6,924 nucleotides of DNA from Oscillospiraceae bacterium (GTDB lineage: Bacteria > Bacillota > Clostridia > Oscillospirales > Ruminococcaceae): contig WRIP01000064.1 of assembly GCA_009782665.1 (NCBI GenBank), positions 1 to 6,924 of the forward strand, read 5' to 3'. Numbering within the stretch: the stretch's first letter is position 1; each line of letters starts with the position of its first letter. Below are positions 5,596 through 6,924 of this stretch, piece after piece. The notes beneath the pieces are model-generated. The model was not told the origin of the DNA. It made no database searches and worked only from the letters and a program-made list of their open reading frames with translations. Made by a program: the position numbers and the translations under genes.

Positions 5596-6900
5596 TTATA
5601 TGAAAAGACTGTTCCAGTCAACCTCTAACTCCGCTTCGGTTCTACGGAATTTCCCAGCAGGTCCCGGTAGTATACTCTTCTGATTATTAACCGTATAGTT
5701 TCCGTCTGCCCCGTATAGCTGTTTCAGTAATGATTCTGCTTTACGGTTAACCTCAGTAGAATTTCTGTCGGTCATCAGGTTAAGGGTGTAGTCTTTTGAG
5801 CTTGTCTGTATTATATGGTAATCTCTGATGCCTTCTACCTGTGAGATGAGGTCATCCAGTGCCTTGGTGGTGACAAGCTTACCATCTACCGAAAAGGTGC
5901 TGTTCGTTACCCTTCCTTCGATGGCCTCTATTATCATACCATTCTTACAACCACAGCTACAGCTAGCTGAGTTATGAAGTCTTACCAGATCACCTGTGTC
6001 AAACTTTACCACAATATTCCAGGGATTGTTAAATGTGGAGACTAGTATTCTCCCAACTTTCGGTCCCCCATAAATATCCTTTAGTGGATGAAAATCAATA
6101 CGTGCGAACTCGGTATTCTGGTGAAGTCTTTCATCTTCACATTCGACTAGTACAAAACCAGTCTCTGTGGTTCCGTATGAGCTGAGTTGAGCTGAGTTAA
6201 ATACTTCGGATATCACCTTTTTATGGATTTTTGACACAAACTCATAGGTGAAGGTAATGACCTTTGGAGAAAAGACTGTAAGTTTCCTGTCGATGATAAA
6301 GTAACAGAGTTTTGCTAAAAGAGAGGGGTTGGTTTCTAGTATTACCGGAGCAAATCGATTCAACTCCTCAATCATCCTCAGGTAGTGACGATCCTGCCAT
6401 TGAATGATACTCGTCTTCTCATTGAGATACAGCTTACCTCCCATGATTCTGTATTCATACGGCAGATCTTCTTCACAGTTAATCCCGACATTGAATGAAC
6501 TGGCCAGTTTAGCTTCTTTTTGAGGATAGGTCAGGTTTGCTAAGTGAGAATTTAGTTGCCAGGACGCTTGTTCTGAACGGTTCCACCAGTCCTGGTCCCA
6601 TATATTCACTACCCTATCACCTGTGGTACCACTGGTGAAGGTGTAATCTATCTCCTGTTCTCTCAATCCCTGTTCCAGATTTCTATCGATTGGCATCAGT
6701 CCCGTCGGAAATCCATCTCGTATCATCTGCTTAGTGAGTTCCGGTATCATATCGTATCTGAGATTGATGTCAAAATCATGACCGGGATCAAGCTTTTGCC
6801 AAGGTCGGTAGCAAGGCACTTCACCTAGTGCCTTATTCAGTAACTCGGTTGATGCTTTAGTAAACTCCTTTGAATAGTTAAATCTATCACTTAGTATCAT
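5596..6900 (-). CDS. PaaK/CapK-like adenylate-forming enzyme
   Basis: 434 residues, the usual length of phenylacetate-CoA ligase-type enzymes, which activate a carboxylic acid as acyl-AMP and usually pass it to a thiol or other nucleophile. Motifs in order are the phosphate loop TSGTTGDR (89-96; the usual Lys after GTTG is Asp), SYGTTETG (241-248, ATP-binding core), FDTGD (300-304, ribose-binding Asp304), a cysteine cluster CSCGC (314-318) like the metal-binding Cys group of PaaK relatives, the hinge EGR (328-330), and the C-terminal PGPAGKFR with candidate catalytic Lys417. All core motifs are present, so it looks active; the acid cannot be read from sequence. The ATG at 6900 has AAGGA about 10 bases upstream and an in-frame stop shortly before. 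It is the first visible gene of the operon; the promoter and any earlier genes lie beyond the right edge, and no carrier protein is seen. Confidence 0.85.
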   Translation of the reverse strand: MILSDRFNYSKEFTKASTELLNKALGEVPCYRPWQKLDPGHDFDINLRYDMIPELTKQMIRDGFPTGLMPIDRNLEQGLREQEIDYTFTSGTTGDRVVNIWDQDWWNRSEQASWQLNSHLANLTYPQKEAKLASSFNVGINCEEDLPYEYRIMGGKLYLNEKTSIIQWQDRHYLRMIEELNRFAPVILETNPSLLAKLCYFIIDRKLTVFSPKVITFTYEFVSKIHKKVISEVFNSAQLSSYGTTETGFVLVECEDERLHQNTEFARIDFHPLKDIYGGPKVGRILVSTFNNPWNIVVKFDTGDLVRLHNSASCSCGCKNGMIIEAIEGRVTNSTFSVDGKLVTTKALDDLISQVEGIRDYHIIQTSSKDYTLNLMTDRNSTEVNRKAESLLKQLYGADGNYTVNNQKSILPGPAGKFRRTEAELEVDWNSLFI

Positions 6901-6924
6901 GTAATCTAGGTCCTTTATCTATCT

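Noticed and set aside
286..5683. Several plus-strand frames of 60-120 codons (for example 286-483, 687-887, 1215-1424, 4510-4872, 4928-5242).
   Set aside because: All lie antisense to genes with clear family motifs or, at 286-887, to the adhesin frame with signal peptide and ribosome binding site; their proteins show no domain features.

Overview
The window carries genes on the minus strand only. The strong AGGAG-type ribosome binding sites, modest GC content, oxygen-sensitive Fe-S enzymes (a radical SAM aminomutase and a cluster-bearing aldo/keto reductase) and an exported Gram-positive-style adhesin all suggest an anaerobic Firmicute of the clostridial type. This is inferred from style and gene families; no marker gene is present to fix the taxon.

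Reading in the direction of transcription (right to left), a compact cluster runs from about 6900 to 2704: a PaaK/CapK-like adenylate-forming enzyme (6900-5596), an S51-family serine peptidase homologue (5571-4858), a D-Ala-D-Ala-ligase-like ATP-grasp ligase (4865-3822, broken by one in-frame TAA at 4460-4458), and a KamA-type lysine 2,3-aminomutase (3825-2704). The genes are separated by 24 bases or overlap by 8 and 4 bases, so they look like one translationally coupled operon whose promoter lies outside the window. A spacer of about 480 bases follows, holding a 14-bp hairpin and smaller repeats but no convincing gene. Next come an aldo/keto reductase with a C-terminal ferredoxin-like region (2221-1193), a 147-base spacer with a striking GCTAGC-rich palindrome, and the first 348 codons of a secreted adhesin-like protein that runs off the left edge.

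Taken together, the operon combines acid activation (adenylation), ATP-dependent amide formation (ATP-grasp), conversion of L-lysine to beta-lysine (KamA) and hydrolysis of a small or unusual peptide bond (S51). The simplest reading is a small pathway making, and perhaps trimming or recycling, a beta-lysine-containing amide or peptide. Neither the AblB acetyltransferase (N-epsilon-acetyl-beta-lysine osmolyte) nor EpmA (EF-P modification) is visible, so neither well-known fate of beta-lysine is supported here. The product is unknown, and the stop codon in the ligase means the pathway may be dead in this strain, may depend on recoding, or may only look broken through a sequence error. The reductase and the adhesin appear to be separate transcription units.
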